Both the position numbers and the translations under genes were made by a program. DNA of 64,000 nt. Origin: M1-B18 sp048264125. GTDB lineage: Bacteria; Bacillota; Clostridia; Peptostreptococcales; Natronincolaceae. Below the pieces are notes generated by a model. The model did no database searches. It was not told the DNA's origin and worked only from the letters and a program-made list of their open reading frames with translations. Of this stretch, positions 1 through 8,475 are shown one piece after another. How positions within the stretch are numbered: position 1 is the first letter of the stretch; each line of letters starts with the position of its first letter. The DNA lies in NCBI GenBank assembly GCA_048264125.1, contig JBLXDM010000001.1:124001-188000 (forward strand), read 5' to 3'.

Positions 1-136
1 AATTTCCTGCTTAGTGCCCCACGGGCTAATTTATTGAATTTTAAATGTTATTAGCCCTAGGCAATGGGCGATAAACTTTTAACTTTGTATAAACTAAAAT
101 ATATATGTACTCTTATGGAAATATGCAATTTCCTCA
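1..136 (-). mobile_element. MITE-like element, copy 1 (truncated by window edge)
   Basis: This stretch is the reverse complement of most of the element at 29030-29202. Shared blocks include the arm ending in AACTTTGTATAAAC, an internal GGGCTAAT block and the outer end ATGCAATTTCCTCA at 123-136. Only one end lies in the window. No transposase is encoded, so it looks like a non-autonomous palindromic element. It lies just upstream of the HTH regulator gene and may contribute to its 5' leader. Confidence 0.7.
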
Positions 137-194
137 TTTTAAAATTATATTTGTGCTCTTATATTATGAAGGGCACCAGACAAGAGGTGGAGCT

Positions 195-866
195 ATGAAT
201 CGTGTTGCAGTTAAAATAAAGGAAGCCAGACTTAAGGCTAAGCTTACCGAAAAGCAATTGGCGAAAAAATGCGGGCTGTCGGAGAGCTACATCCTTCAGA
301 TAGAATCTGGAAAAAAGGTAATAAATGAGAAGGCGGCGGAGAGCATCCTCAGTATCCTCGGTGCCAAGCTAGATTTCATAGATAGGCAGGATGAGGAAAA
401 GGAGCATAAGCCGAAGGAGGAAAAGGTAGTGCCTCCAAAGGTGGAGTTCTACAATATTCAGCCAACGGAGCAATGGTCTGATGCCTTGGCGAATATCATT
501 AAAAAGTATCCCATATATGAGGCCTCAACCAGTAAAGCTGTTGGACATAAGGAGCTGCCCATAATAGGAAAGCGTGTGGAGGGCTATCACTGGGATAAGC
601 TGCTATTCATCCAAGCCTCTGACGACTCACTTGAGGCTCTAAGAATTAAAAAGGGCGATGTGGTGATGGTCTACCTGACCAATGAGATACAGAACAATAG
701 CATATATTATTTTGAAATGAATCAGAAGAAATATATAAGGCAATTAAGGAAGGAAGCAAACAATAGGGTCATTTTAGCATCAGGGATAAAGGACAGAGCT
801 GAGGAAGTAGATCTTAAAAATATTAAGCTAATAGGAAAATGTGTTAAGGTGGAGCATCTGCTTTAG
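195..866 (+). CDS. XRE-family regulator with S24/LexA-like C-terminal domain
   Basis: A 223-aa protein with an N-terminal helix-turn-helix (about residues 5-60; KIKEARLKAKLTEKQLAKKC is typical of the Cro/CI fold), a charged linker, and a C-terminal region (about 120-223) resembling the S24/LexA beta-fold (LRIKKGDVVMVYL, then an IRQLR strand). I see no clear Ser-Lys catalytic pair, so it may bind DNA without self-cleaving. The ATG at 195 follows GAGGTGGAGCT. The longer reading frame from 105 begins inside the repeat element and has no ribosome site. Target genes are unknown; the gene stands alone. Confidence 0.8.
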   Translation: MNRVAVKIKEARLKAKLTEKQLAKKCGLSESYILQIESGKKVINEKAAESILSILGAKLDFIDRQDEEKEHKPKEEKVVPPKVEFYNIQPTEQWSDALANIIKKYPIYEASTSKAVGHKELPIIGKRVEGYHWDKLLFIQASDDSLEALRIKKGDVVMVYLTNEIQNNSIYYFEMNQKKYIRQLRKEANNRVILASGIKDRAEEVDLKNIKLIGKCVKVEHLL

Positions 867-1042
867 GAAGAAGATATTATTAATAGGGCATGGGAGAAAT
901 CCTGTGCTTTTGCTTTTACAATTATTTAATAAATAATGTAGTGGTATTATTCTCTCAACAGACTTATAATACAATTGAATAGATTGTTAATAAATATCCA
1001 ATTAATTGCCATTACATTTAAGAAACGCACTGGGGGATATAT

Positions 1043-2074
1043 ATGAAAAAAAGACTAGAGGAGCTTGACGTCTTAAGGGCCATAGGCTGTATTGCAGTTA
1101 TTATCATCCATGTAACCGCCAGCACCTTGATTAGATACAGACCCCACAGTCTGCATCTAAAGCTGGCATATATTGCTAATACCTTTACAAAATTTGCTGT
1201 TCCTCTATTTGTATTTATAAGCGGAGTAGTTCTGATGTATTCATATCAAAATAAACCCTTTGAATTTAAGCGGTTTATGAAGGCGAGAGCGAAGAGCATC
1301 GGAATACCGTATCTGGCATGGAATTTGTTTTATTATATTATTTTCGTCCTTCTGGGCACATATTATCTAAGTCCGTTATTTTTTGTGAAGCAGCTGCTGT
1401 TGGGGTCTATGGTATACCATTTTTATTTTGTGGTGATTATATTCCAATTTTACCTCTTAAGCAATCTATGGCTATATTGCTTCAGGCGGTTTAATCCCAC
1501 AATTCTGATGCTATTCTCAGGTGTTATCAGCCTTTTAAGCATCAAATATATTTATTTTAAGTTTTCCGATAGATTTTTTTTGAATTATCTCATTTTCTTT
1601 ATATTGGGCTGTTATATCGTAACCATAAAAGACAAAGCTATGGAGCGGCTTTATAGGCACAGAGGGGCCTTTTATATGCTGGCCCTTTTAACAGGGGGAC
1701 TTTTGACTCAGCAGCTGTATCAGGCAAAAATAAATCGCATCAGGCCACTGCCCATAATTGATTATCTATGGCCTGTTTATTCTATATTGGCAATAATAGC
1801 TCTGTATCTTGCAGCCACTGCACTGTTGAAGAAATATAGAGGAATTCTAAAAAGTCTGAGGCCTATTGGTGATGCCTCCTTTTACATTTATCTTTCACAT
1901 CCATTTTTCTTGATGATATCAATATTTATAGTTCGAAGGCTTAATATCATCAGTATTACTTTAGATACAATATTTAACCTTAGTTTCGTAATGATGACCT
2001 CCATAAGCTTAGGCGTGTTGTATATTAAAAAGGAAGCCTGCCTAAACAGAATAAAGCTTCTGCTAAAGACTTAA
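1043..2074 (+). CDS. Acyltransferase-3 family membrane protein
   Basis: A 343-aa polytopic protein with about ten hydrophobic segments. It opens with LDVLRAIGCIAVIIIHVTAS, which carries the R and H typical of the start of the acyltransferase-3 (OafA/WecH-like) family. Such enzymes O-acylate sugars or cell-surface polymers in the membrane. The acceptor cannot be told. The start follows a GGGGG site 8 nt upstream, and an intrinsic terminator follows the stop. It is likely monocistronic. A cell-wall enzyme lies next downstream, but shared function is only a guess. Confidence 0.85.
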   Translation: MKKRLEELDVLRAIGCIAVIIIHVTASTLIRYRPHSLHLKLAYIANTFTKFAVPLFVFISGVVLMYSYQNKPFEFKRFMKARAKSIGIPYLAWNLFYYIIFVLLGTYYLSPLFFVKQLLLGSMVYHFYFVVIIFQFYLLSNLWLYCFRRFNPTILMLFSGVISLLSIKYIYFKFSDRFFLNYLIFFILGCYIVTIKDKAMERLYRHRGAFYMLALLTGGLLTQQLYQAKINRIRPLPIIDYLWPVYSILAIIALYLAATALLKKYRGILKSLRPIGDASFYIYLSHPFFLMISIFIVRRLNIISITLDTIFNLSFVMMTSISLGVLYIKKEACLNRIKLLLKT

Positions 2075-2101
2075 TTAGCAAAACTCAGATTATTCAACGT
2101 A

Positions 2102-2129
2102 ACCATTGATTTCTATCAGTGGTTTTTTT
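2102..2129 (+). terminator. Intrinsic terminator after the acyltransferase gene
   Basis: An 8-bp stem, ACCATTGA with TCAGTGGT including one G-U pair, is followed by seven T. Confidence 0.85.
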
Positions 2130-2252
2130 GTCCTTATTTTTCCATAGTATTACAGAAATTACAATTGTATTAAGAAATGAGATGTGTGGAGGTTTTTATA
2201 ATAAGCTGTCGAAATATTAACTATATAAACGACATAGCTATAAGGAGAAATT

Positions 2253-5201
2253 ATGATGCGGAAGCTTAAAATCATATCGTTATTTTTAGTATTATTATTT
2301 ATATTTCAGATACCACCGGAGGTCTCAGTTTCGGCGGAGGAATTTTCTACTGAGCCCCCTGCCGAGGATGCAGCTGCTGAAGAGGATTTCAGGGGACTGT
2401 GGGTAGCAACCGTAGTGAATATTGATTACCCCTCACAGGCAACTGCAGATTCTGAAATCTTAAAGGCTGAGGCTCTTAAGATATTGGATCATGCTGAGGT
2501 CATGGGTATGAATGCAGTCTTTCTTCAGGTTAGACCTACGGCGGATGCCTTATATAATTCAAAATATTTTCCTGTATCCAAGTATTTAACAGGAGTTCAG
2601 GGGCAGGCCCCATCCAATGCCTTTGATCCCTTGGAATTTTGGATAACGGAGGCCCATAGCAGAGGAATAGAGCTTCATGCATGGATTAATCCCTATAGGA
2701 TCACAAAAAAGACCGCAAAGGAAGCCAAGCACGATTTTGCTTCTTTAGTAGCGAATCATCCTGCAAGGATAAACCCCAGCTGGGTGGTTCAGTATACAGA
2801 CGGAAACCTGTATTTTGACCCGGGAATTCCTGAGGTGAGAAATTTGGTTATTGCTGGTGCGGTGGAGATTATAGAGAATTACGATATCGATGGCATACAT
2901 TTTGATGATTATTTTTATCCAGGCAAGGATTTCGACGACAAAGCGAGCTTTGCAAAGTACGGTGCAGGCTTTACTGATTTAGGTAGCTGGCGCAGGGAAA
3001 ACGTAAATATATTAATAAGGGATCTATCCAAGGCTATAAAGGAAAAATCCAGTGAGGTACGCTTTGGAATAAGCCCTGTGGGAATATGGGCAAATAGCAA
3101 TTCCGATCCCAGGGGCAGCGAGACCAAGGGATTGCAATCCTGCTACGATCAGTATGCCGATACCAGAACATGGGTCAAGGAGGAATGGATAGACTATATA
3201 GCGCCTCAAATATATTGGAATATAGGCTTTGAAATTGCAGACTACAGCAAGCTTTTAAAATGGTGGTCTGAAACAGCTGATGGTACTAACGTTGATTTAT
3301 ATATTGGACATGCTGCATATAGAACAGGAAACACTGACCCTGCAAGTCCCTGGTATGGTGTGGAGGAGATTGATAGGCAGCTGAGGCTTAACGAAGGAAA
3401 TCCTATAGTTAAGGGCAGTATCTTTTACAATTATACCGCCTTTGCAAAAAGTCAGGCCTTGACAGCTGCTGTAACAGCAATATACCAACAAAGGGATGGA
3501 CTTAAGCCCAAGGCAGAATTGACGATCGCTAGGCCCTCAGGCAACATAAAAACTGTCTACAGCCAATACTATCTGACGGGGGCATCGGACCCGGAAAAGC
3601 CATTATATATGAATGGTCAGCCTGTTGAGGGAAGGTCTTCGCAGGGCTATTATGGGATTTTGGTAGCTCTTACAGAGGGATTGAACACCTTTTCCTTCCA
3701 ACAGGAGGGTGCGTATGTAAGCAGAATAATCAATAGAGAGACTACAGCAGCACCAAAGAAGATGAGCGGGGTTGAAATTCCTGCAGCCACGGTTTTTCCT
3801 CAATCACAGGAGCTGAGGCAGGCAGGTGAAAAGATTACCCTTACCTGTCAGGCGCCTATAGGCTCTGCGGTTACAGTAAAGCTTGGGGGCCAGACCTATA
3901 CCATGAAGACCGCCAGCACTGCTCCAAATTCCTCAGATATGTATTTGGGAACCTATAGCTATGTTCATACAATACCAAGCTATACAGGCACGCCAAGAAA
4001 TATTGATCTGGGAGCGCCGGTGTATACTATAGAATATAAGGGCACAACTAAAGCCAGAACAGCTCCTGCCACAGTAGGGGTAATTATGAAGGATTCGCCA
4101 TATTTTGCAGAGGTGGTAAAGGCGGTTATTGATACCTATCAGACCCCTGTTCCTGCCAATGGAGCCTCCTTTGAGCTATATAAGGGCATGAAGGACTATG
4201 TGACGGGGATGACCGGTAGCTATGTACGGCTTGCCAATGGTCAATGGGTGAATAAAGGCGGAGTCAACATATATGCATCGAAGGGTCAACTAAAGGCTGT
4301 TGTGCAAAATCCACAGTATGCTACAGGAGATAAGTGGGACACCTTAAAGCTGGAGCTAACCCAACCAGTGGCGGCAACAATCGCCTTCGACGGCAAGGCA
4401 TTAGCGCTGAGTATCTCTGCAGCAGAGGGTCAGCAGCTGCCAATATTGACGGAGGGGAGTCTTATTTCCGAGGTTACTGCCACCAAAAATGAAAACGGCT
4501 TGCAATACAACCTAATACTTAAAGAAAATCAGTCAATAGACGGCTACTATATAGAAAAGACCACAACGGGAATAGCATTGCACATAAAACGGCCTGCAAA
4601 GGCAGCAGAGGGAGAAGCGCCCTTAAAGGGACTGACAATAATGCTGGACCCTGGTCATGGCGGCAGTGATACAGGAGCTACGGGACCATTGGGGGCAGCA
4701 TATGCCGAAAAGGCCATTAATCTCAGCACATCACTGAAGCTTCAAAAGGAGCTGGAGGCGCTGGGGGCTGCTGTTATTATGACTAGAACCACCGACACAG
4801 AGCTTTCCCTAGAGGCAAGGCTAGCGGCCTCAAGAGCTGCAAGGCCGGATTTATTTGTATCCATGCATGCCAACAGTATGCCAGATAATGTAGATATATC
4901 TAAGGTGGATGGCTTTTCAGTATTTTTCAGGGATAAGCATGCCCATGGAATTTCAGAGGCAATATTACAAGGTACTTTAAATACTTTGGGCAGAAATAGC
5001 AAGGGACTTCATGTAAAGAACTTCTATGTCATTCGAGGCACCTGGACCCCTTCGGTATTGATCGAGAGCGGCTTCGTACCAAACCCGCAGGAGTTTGAGT
5101 GGCTGAAGGATGACAATCAACAGCTAAGCCTTGCAAAGAGTATATCGCAGGCAATAGTAGGATATTTCAAGGAAAGAGACCAGGCACCTGCGATTCTGTA
5201 G
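2253..5201 (+). CDS. Secreted GHL10-type glycosidase fused to N-acetylmuramoyl-L-alanine amidase
   Basis: A 982-aa protein. A signal peptide (about 1-28) is followed by a family-10-like glycosyl hydrolase domain (DUF187/GHL10; FRGLWVATVVNIDYPS, HAWINPYR, GIHFDDYFYP, about 45-410). A linker region with beta-rich modules comes next, then a C-terminal Amidase_3 domain (about 790-975) with MLDPGHGG, the zinc-ligand glutamate near AEKAINLS, the second histidine in SMHANS and the catalytic LIESGF. It should act on peptidoglycan outside the membrane, cutting stem peptides from MurNAc and possibly a glycosidic bond. Start ATG after AAGGAG; a second ATG follows directly. A terminator overlaps the stop codon. 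Confidence 0.88.
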   Translation: MMRKLKIISLFLVLLFIFQIPPEVSVSAEEFSTEPPAEDAAAEEDFRGLWVATVVNIDYPSQATADSEILKAEALKILDHAEVMGMNAVFLQVRPTADALYNSKYFPVSKYLTGVQGQAPSNAFDPLEFWITEAHSRGIELHAWINPYRITKKTAKEAKHDFASLVANHPARINPSWVVQYTDGNLYFDPGIPEVRNLVIAGAVEIIENYDIDGIHFDDYFYPGKDFDDKASFAKYGAGFTDLGSWRRENVNILIRDLSKAIKEKSSEVRFGISPVGIWANSNSDPRGSETKGLQSCYDQYADTRTWVKEEWIDYIAPQIYWNIGFEIADYSKLLKWWSETADGTNVDLYIGHAAYRTGNTDPASPWYGVEEIDRQLRLNEGNPIVKGSIFYNYTAFAKSQALTAAVTAIYQQRDGLKPKAELTIARPSGNIKTVYSQYYLTGASDPEKPLYMNGQPVEGRSSQGYYGILVALTEGLNTFSFQQEGAYVSRIINRETTAAPKKMSGVEIPAATVFPQSQELRQAGEKITLTCQAPIGSAVTVKLGGQTYTMKTASTAPNSSDMYLGTYSYVHTIPSYTGTPRNIDLGAPVYTIEYKGTTKARTAPATVGVIMKDSPYFAEVVKAVIDTYQTPVPANGASFELYKGMKDYVTGMTGSYVRLANGQWVNKGGVNIYASKGQLKAVVQNPQYATGDKWDTLKLELTQPVAATIAFDGKALALSISAAEGQQLPILTEGSLISEVTATKNENGLQYNLILKENQSIDGYYIEKTTTGIALHIKRPAKAAEGEAPLKGLTIMLDPGHGGSDTGATGPLGAAYAEKAINLSTSLKLQKELEALGAAVIMTRTTDTELSLEARLAASRAARPDLFVSMHANSMPDNVDISKVDGFSVFFRDKHAHGISEAILQGTLNTLGRNSKGLHVKNFYVIRGTWTPSVLIESGFVPNPQEFEWLKDDNQQLSLAKSISQAIVGYFKERDQAPAIL

Positions 5202-5209
5202 GTGCTTTT
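5184..5209 (+). terminator. Terminator overlapping the stop of the amidase gene
   Basis: Stem GCACCT with AGGTGC, whose 3' arm includes the last bases of the stop codon, followed by TTTT. Confidence 0.7.
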
Positions 5210-5308
5210 CCTTATTTTATAATGATTATGGAACTAATTATGAATTAACAGCATCTATTAAAGTGAAGGCTTAAAATATTACGTAAAATCAATACTAATG
5301 GAGGAAAT

Positions 5309-6307
5309 ATGAGTAGAGAGTTGATGGATGCAGGATTATTGCTTTTAGCTGGTTTAACGGGTATGTTTCAAAGCATGTATGAATTTAGAAGCAGAAGGGT
5401 AAGTAAGGCTGGAAGCAGTTTATTTAACTTTCTGCAATTTGCTATTATCATTTATGGCTTGGGAAGAATTCCAGATAGCTATGGGATTGTAATTATAGGG
5501 ATGATAGCGCTGGTGTTAATATTTATTGCCTTTAGCTATAATATGGGTTCTCTATATACTATAAAGCATGACGACAGAGAAAAAATACTGAATTTGATTT
5601 ATAATGCAGTCAAGGAGGTAGAATTTGTTATCCCCCAAAGGCAGGAGGAGGATGGTACGGTTAAATTTCAAATACCTGATGCAAAAAGGTTTGTTGAATT
5701 TCAACAGAAGGATTCTTTTTCAGGAAAAAAGAAACTTTATACCCTCAGGTTTAAAAAGTGGGTAGGGAACTATTCAAAAAAGGAAATCCTTAGACTGGTT
5801 GAGGATGGCTTACAGGAAGAGAATCAAAAGAAAAAAATTATTATGCCTTTTTTACAGCTAATGGCCTGTATTGGTTTGATTTGCTTTTCACTTTATTTGG
5901 CTTCGATGTCTGCTATTAGTCCAAAATACTTAGAAAAAAGCGTCCCTTCGGTTCTGCCGCAAAGTCTATATATTTTAAAGAATCAGCAGACTATTACAGA
6001 TGATAAACTGTTGAAGGAGATTCACAGCAATCTCACTAATTCCTATGCCTATTCGAGGATAGATAAGTCTGGTGTAGAGAGCTTTGCTACTCTGCATTAT
6101 AACAGCGATGATATCATTTTGTATCTGGGAAGCAATAACAGCTATCTCTTTGTTAGGGATACGGTATTTGGCAGAGAATCTCAGCTTAACAGCTTATTGT
6201 TAAGGGTTCACCGTCTTTATGATAAATCAGAGGGAAGCTATTACAGGCTGGGGATTAGACCTGAAAATAATGCAAGAATAATGGAGCTTTTGGAAAGCTT
6301 AGAGTAA
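5309..6307 (+). CDS. Membrane protein of unknown function, paralogue 1
   Basis: I do not recognise a named family. The 332-aa protein has two or three hydrophobic segments in the first 90 residues, a soluble middle region, another membrane segment near residues 190-210, and a C-terminal domain ending in RLGIRPENNARIMELLESLE. The next gene is clearly a paralogue: both carry an SRR-[VI]-[ST]-K motif near the N-terminus and a SKKEILR block before the last membrane segment. Start after ATGGAGGAAAT. The pair is spaced 13 bp and is surely cotranscribed. Function open. Confidence 0.75.
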   Translation: MSRELMDAGLLLLAGLTGMFQSMYEFRSRRVSKAGSSLFNFLQFAIIIYGLGRIPDSYGIVIIGMIALVLIFIAFSYNMGSLYTIKHDDREKILNLIYNAVKEVEFVIPQRQEEDGTVKFQIPDAKRFVEFQQKDSFSGKKKLYTLRFKKWVGNYSKKEILRLVEDGLQEENQKKKIIMPFLQLMACIGLICFSLYLASMSAISPKYLEKSVPSVLPQSLYILKNQQTITDDKLLKEIHSNLTNSYAYSRIDKSGVESFATLHYNSDDIILYLGSNNSYLFVRDTVFGRESQLNSLLLRVHRLYDKSEGSYYRLGIRPENNARIMELLESLE

Positions 6308-6320
6308 AAAGGGGGAAGCT

Positions 6321-7355
6321 ATGGATCAAAACATATTAAATCTGGCATTGCTTTTGGTCGGATGCATTTTGGGGCTTTGGCAATCTATAATCAATAGCGG
6401 AAGCAGAAGAATAACAAAGTCCACCAAAGAAATGTATTTTTATATACAACTGGCTGCGCTACTCAGCGGTTTAAATGTCCTTTATGGAAACCACATGCAG
6501 GTATATGCATTAGCTTTCACAGTACTATTAGTGTTTTTAATGATGACCTTCTTTACTGGTACTATATATAGTATAAGGACTGAAAACAGCACTGCTGTAT
6601 TAGAATTGATTGAAGCTGCAATCAGAGAAATAGAATATGTGCAACCCAACAGAGAAGCAAAGAAGGAATCCATTTTATTTTGTATGCCTGATACCTCAAG
6701 GTGTATAGAATATGTTGAGAAGAAATCTATCCTTACAGATAATATGACCTACAGCATAAGATTTAAAAGATGGCTTAATTTATTCTCAAAAAAGGAAATT
6801 CTCAGATATATTGAAGAAGGCCTTCAGTCAGAGGTGCTGGCAAAACGTAAAAAGATAAGGGTGGTGGGGGAGGTCCTGCTGGTAATTGCTTTGGTATGCC
6901 TGGCACTTTTTATGACCACCAAGGCAGCTATGGAGCCCAAGTATGTCGACAATTTTATTCAAAATGAGGTGCCAATGGAATTCATAATCCACGATGGGGA
7001 TATTTCAATACGGGATGATGAAGGACTTAAAGAAATTCACGATATTATAGTTGAGGGATACAAAATCAGGTATGATGATGCTAATGGTAAAGATGGCATA
7101 ATAAGGCAGCCCATTTACGGCACATTGATATATGGTAAGGATGGGTTAATTGTCTTTATCACGGACTTAAGCTCCGATGGTAAGGAGGCCTATGGCGCGT
7201 ATCTGTACATAGCAAATTCTTTTTTAGGCAGTAAATCTATTTTATACAGGCTTGCCTGGGAGACAAATAGGCTTTATAACAAAGGACAGGGGAATTATTA
7301 TTACGTTCATCTGTACAACGAGAGCTTGACTGAGGCTATTAGTCACATTAATTAA
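6321..7355 (+). CDS. Membrane protein of unknown function, paralogue 2
   Basis: A 344-aa homologue of the preceding protein, with the same order: N-terminal membrane segments (about 1-90), a soluble region with RFKRWLNLFSKKEILRYIEE, one membrane segment near 185-205, and a C-terminal extracytoplasmic or cytoplasmic domain. The start ATG follows AAGGGGGAAGCT. Tandem duplication followed by divergence is the simplest history. The N-terminal half is better conserved between the two than the C-terminal domain, which suggests the latter carries the specific role. No function is claimed. Confidence 0.75.
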   Translation: MDQNILNLALLLVGCILGLWQSIINSGSRRITKSTKEMYFYIQLAALLSGLNVLYGNHMQVYALAFTVLLVFLMMTFFTGTIYSIRTENSTAVLELIEAAIREIEYVQPNREAKKESILFCMPDTSRCIEYVEKKSILTDNMTYSIRFKRWLNLFSKKEILRYIEEGLQSEVLAKRKKIRVVGEVLLVIALVCLALFMTTKAAMEPKYVDNFIQNEVPMEFIIHDGDISIRDDEGLKEIHDIIVEGYKIRYDDANGKDGIIRQPIYGTLIYGKDGLIVFITDLSSDGKEAYGAYLYIANSFLGSKSILYRLAWETNRLYNKGQGNYYYVHLYNESLTEAISHIN

Positions 7356-7421
7356 TTATATACATTTTCTGGGTTTTGCTATATAATGGTTTTGATAATG
7401 ATTGAAGGAGGGAAGCTATTT

Positions 7422-7448
7422 ATGACACCAGCTATTTGCCAATATTAA
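7422..7448 (+). CDS. Putative leader peptide 1 (8 aa)
   Basis: Reads MTPAICQY and stops. A strong GGAGGG site lies about 10 nt upstream. The stop codon falls within the 5' arm of a perfect 11-bp hairpin, so a ribosome on the last codons would prevent that hairpin from forming. Too short for any homology argument; called on ribosome site and position. Confidence 0.45.
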   Translation: MTPAICQY

Positions 7449-7481
7449 TTTGATATAAATTAATATTAATTCAAAGGAGCG

Positions 7482-7501
7482 CCTAGTTTTTAGGTTTTTT
7501 T
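7482..7501 (+). terminator. Weak terminator-like hairpin in S4-gene leader
   Basis: CCTAG pairs with TTAGG (one G-U pair) and is followed by seven T. The stem is short, so termination here may depend on the competing upstream hairpin. Confidence 0.4.
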
Positions 7502-7620
7502 GTAATGCTCTTTATGAATGGCATTTAGCAGGCAGCTTACTCAAATACGTCAATATAGGTAATGAGATCTTAGTTTTACAATTACAGGTCTTATGATACC
7601 CTAAATCATGTGTTTATTTA

Positions 7621-7656
7621 GACGATAGGAGAAGGCGTTCCCCTATGGTCTTTTTT
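7621..7656 (+). terminator. Intrinsic terminator inside the S4-gene leader
   Basis: A 12-position stem with two mismatches (7621-7632 with 7639-7650) is followed by six T and a further T-rich tract. It stands about 215 bp before the coding start, so readthrough would be needed for expression unless another promoter lies downstream. Confidence 0.7.
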
Positions 7657-7731
7657 GATTTTTTGTTTGATAGATGAGATGTGTCCTCTTATGCCCTTCA
7701 TAGTAAAAAACTATATGAGGGTGGTGATTAT

Positions 7732-7770
7732 ATGACGCCTTACTACATGGTAATGCATGGAAATCGATAA
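7732..7770 (+). CDS. Putative leader peptide 2 (12 aa)
   Basis: Reads MTPYYMVMHGNR after a GAGGGTGGTG ribosome site. It starts with the same MTP as leader peptide 1. It is followed closely by another GGAAGGAG site and a third small frame that runs over the start of the S4 gene. Called on ribosome site and context. Confidence 0.45.
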   Translation: MTPYYMVMHGNR

Positions 7771-7792
7771 ACGGAAGGAGTATATAAAAGTT

Positions 7793-7906
7793 TATGATTA
7801 ACACATTACCTTCATTTCAAAAATATTTTATTATTCCTTACCGTATTAAAAAAATCGGAGGTAAGGAATATGGAGAAAAAGCTGAGTTTAAATTGGGAAG
7901 TATATA
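7793..7906 (+). CDS. Putative upstream overlapping frame (37 aa) before the S4 gene
   Basis: ATG 13 nt downstream of a GGAAGGAG site. The 37-codon frame passes through the start-codon hairpin of the S4 gene and ends 37 nt inside that gene in another frame. Translation of this frame would melt the hairpin, so it could couple translation. It could also be chance, since the spacing to its ribosome site is long. Confidence 0.3.
7833..7869 (+). promoter_or_regulatory. Start-site hairpin of the S4 gene
   Basis: ATTCCTTACC (7833-7842) is the perfect complement of GGTAAGGAAT (7860-7869), which directly abuts the ATG at 7870. The GGAGG ribosome site is partly in the loop and partly in the stem. Such a hairpin should limit initiation unless it is opened. 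Confidence 0.65.
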
Positions 7907-8373
7907 ATAGCGATACAAATAAAGAGGAGAGGTACTGTCACAATTGCGGGAAAAAGGTAAGCTTTGAGGACTCAATGAAGCGGCGGCAGAATGCCAATGG
8001 TAAGAATATATATCATTTTGCCATCTTCAAATGCCCAAAGGGCCATACCTGGAATAAGTCCATTGAAAGCTTTAAGGCAGTGCCAGGTCTAGAGAATAAA
8101 GTAATGGAGGGAAGCCACCAACAGAGTAATGCTTCGGAGCTTACTTTAGCTGAGCTTCGTAAAGAGGGTATACAACTGCTGGAAATTTCCTTAGATATTC
8201 TACAGGAGAGGGTAAGGCTTGATAAGTTTCTGGCAGAAAAACTGGTGGACCTTAGTAGAGGAGAGATTGTCAGACTTATAGAAGAAGGAAATATTTGTGT
8301 CAATGGCGAGGCTATTAAGGCTAAGGCCAGTTTAAAGGAAAGTGATGTTATCACCTTTAAGCTAGGAATATAA
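7870..8373 (+). CDS. S4-domain RNA-binding protein with N-terminal zinc-ribbon-like region
   Basis: A 167-aa protein. The N-terminal part has paired cysteines (YCHNCGKK near 20-27 and CPKGHTW near 54-60) that suggest a small metal-binding ribbon. The C-terminal part (about 115-165) is an S4 RNA-binding domain: RLDKFLAEKLVDLSRGEIVR then GNICVNGEAIKAKASLKESD. S4 proteins of this size such as Hsp15/RqcP act on ribosomes or on peptidyl-tRNA-bearing 50S subunits. A ribosome-linked role fits the attenuator-like leader but is inference. The exact family is not recognised. Confidence 0.75.
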   Translation: MEKKLSLNWEVYNSDTNKEERYCHNCGKKVSFEDSMKRRQNANGKNIYHFAIFKCPKGHTWNKSIESFKAVPGLENKVMEGSHQQSNASELTLAELRKEGIQLLEISLDILQERVRLDKFLAEKLVDLSRGEIVRLIEEGNICVNGEAIKAKASLKESDVITFKLGI

Positions 8374-8437
8374 GATGAATTAAACAATAGAAGATCCTTC
8401 ATTACATTCAGAAAACATTCTGCAGGCTGCACAAAAC

Positions 8438-8466
8438 ATAAAGCCTCCCACATAGGGAGGCTTTAT
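8438..8466. terminator. Bidirectional terminator between the S4 gene and glnS
   Basis: A perfect 12-bp palindrome, ATAAAGCCTCCC with its complement around a 5-nt loop, lies between two convergent genes and can serve both strands. Confidence 0.85.
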
Positions 8467-8475
8467 AGTTATATA

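Larger units (their letters stand above)
7380..7869 (+). promoter_or_regulatory. Long attenuator-type leader of the S4-domain gene
   Basis: This 490-bp stretch holds a TATAAT at 7382-7387, a first leader peptide with its own Shine-Dalgarno, an 11-bp perfect hairpin (7441-7451 with 7457-7467) at the end of that peptide, a weak hairpin with seven T (7482-7501), a strong terminator (7621-7656), a second leader peptide, a third overlapping reading frame, and a hairpin touching the start codon of the S4 gene. The order resembles ribosome-stalling attenuators of antibiotic-response genes. This is inferred from layout only; the inducer is unknown. Confidence 0.6.

Noticed and set aside
105..194. N-terminal extension of the HTH regulator
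   Set aside because: It begins in the repeat element, lacks a ribosome site, and the ATG at 195 has a strong one and starts the HTH domain.
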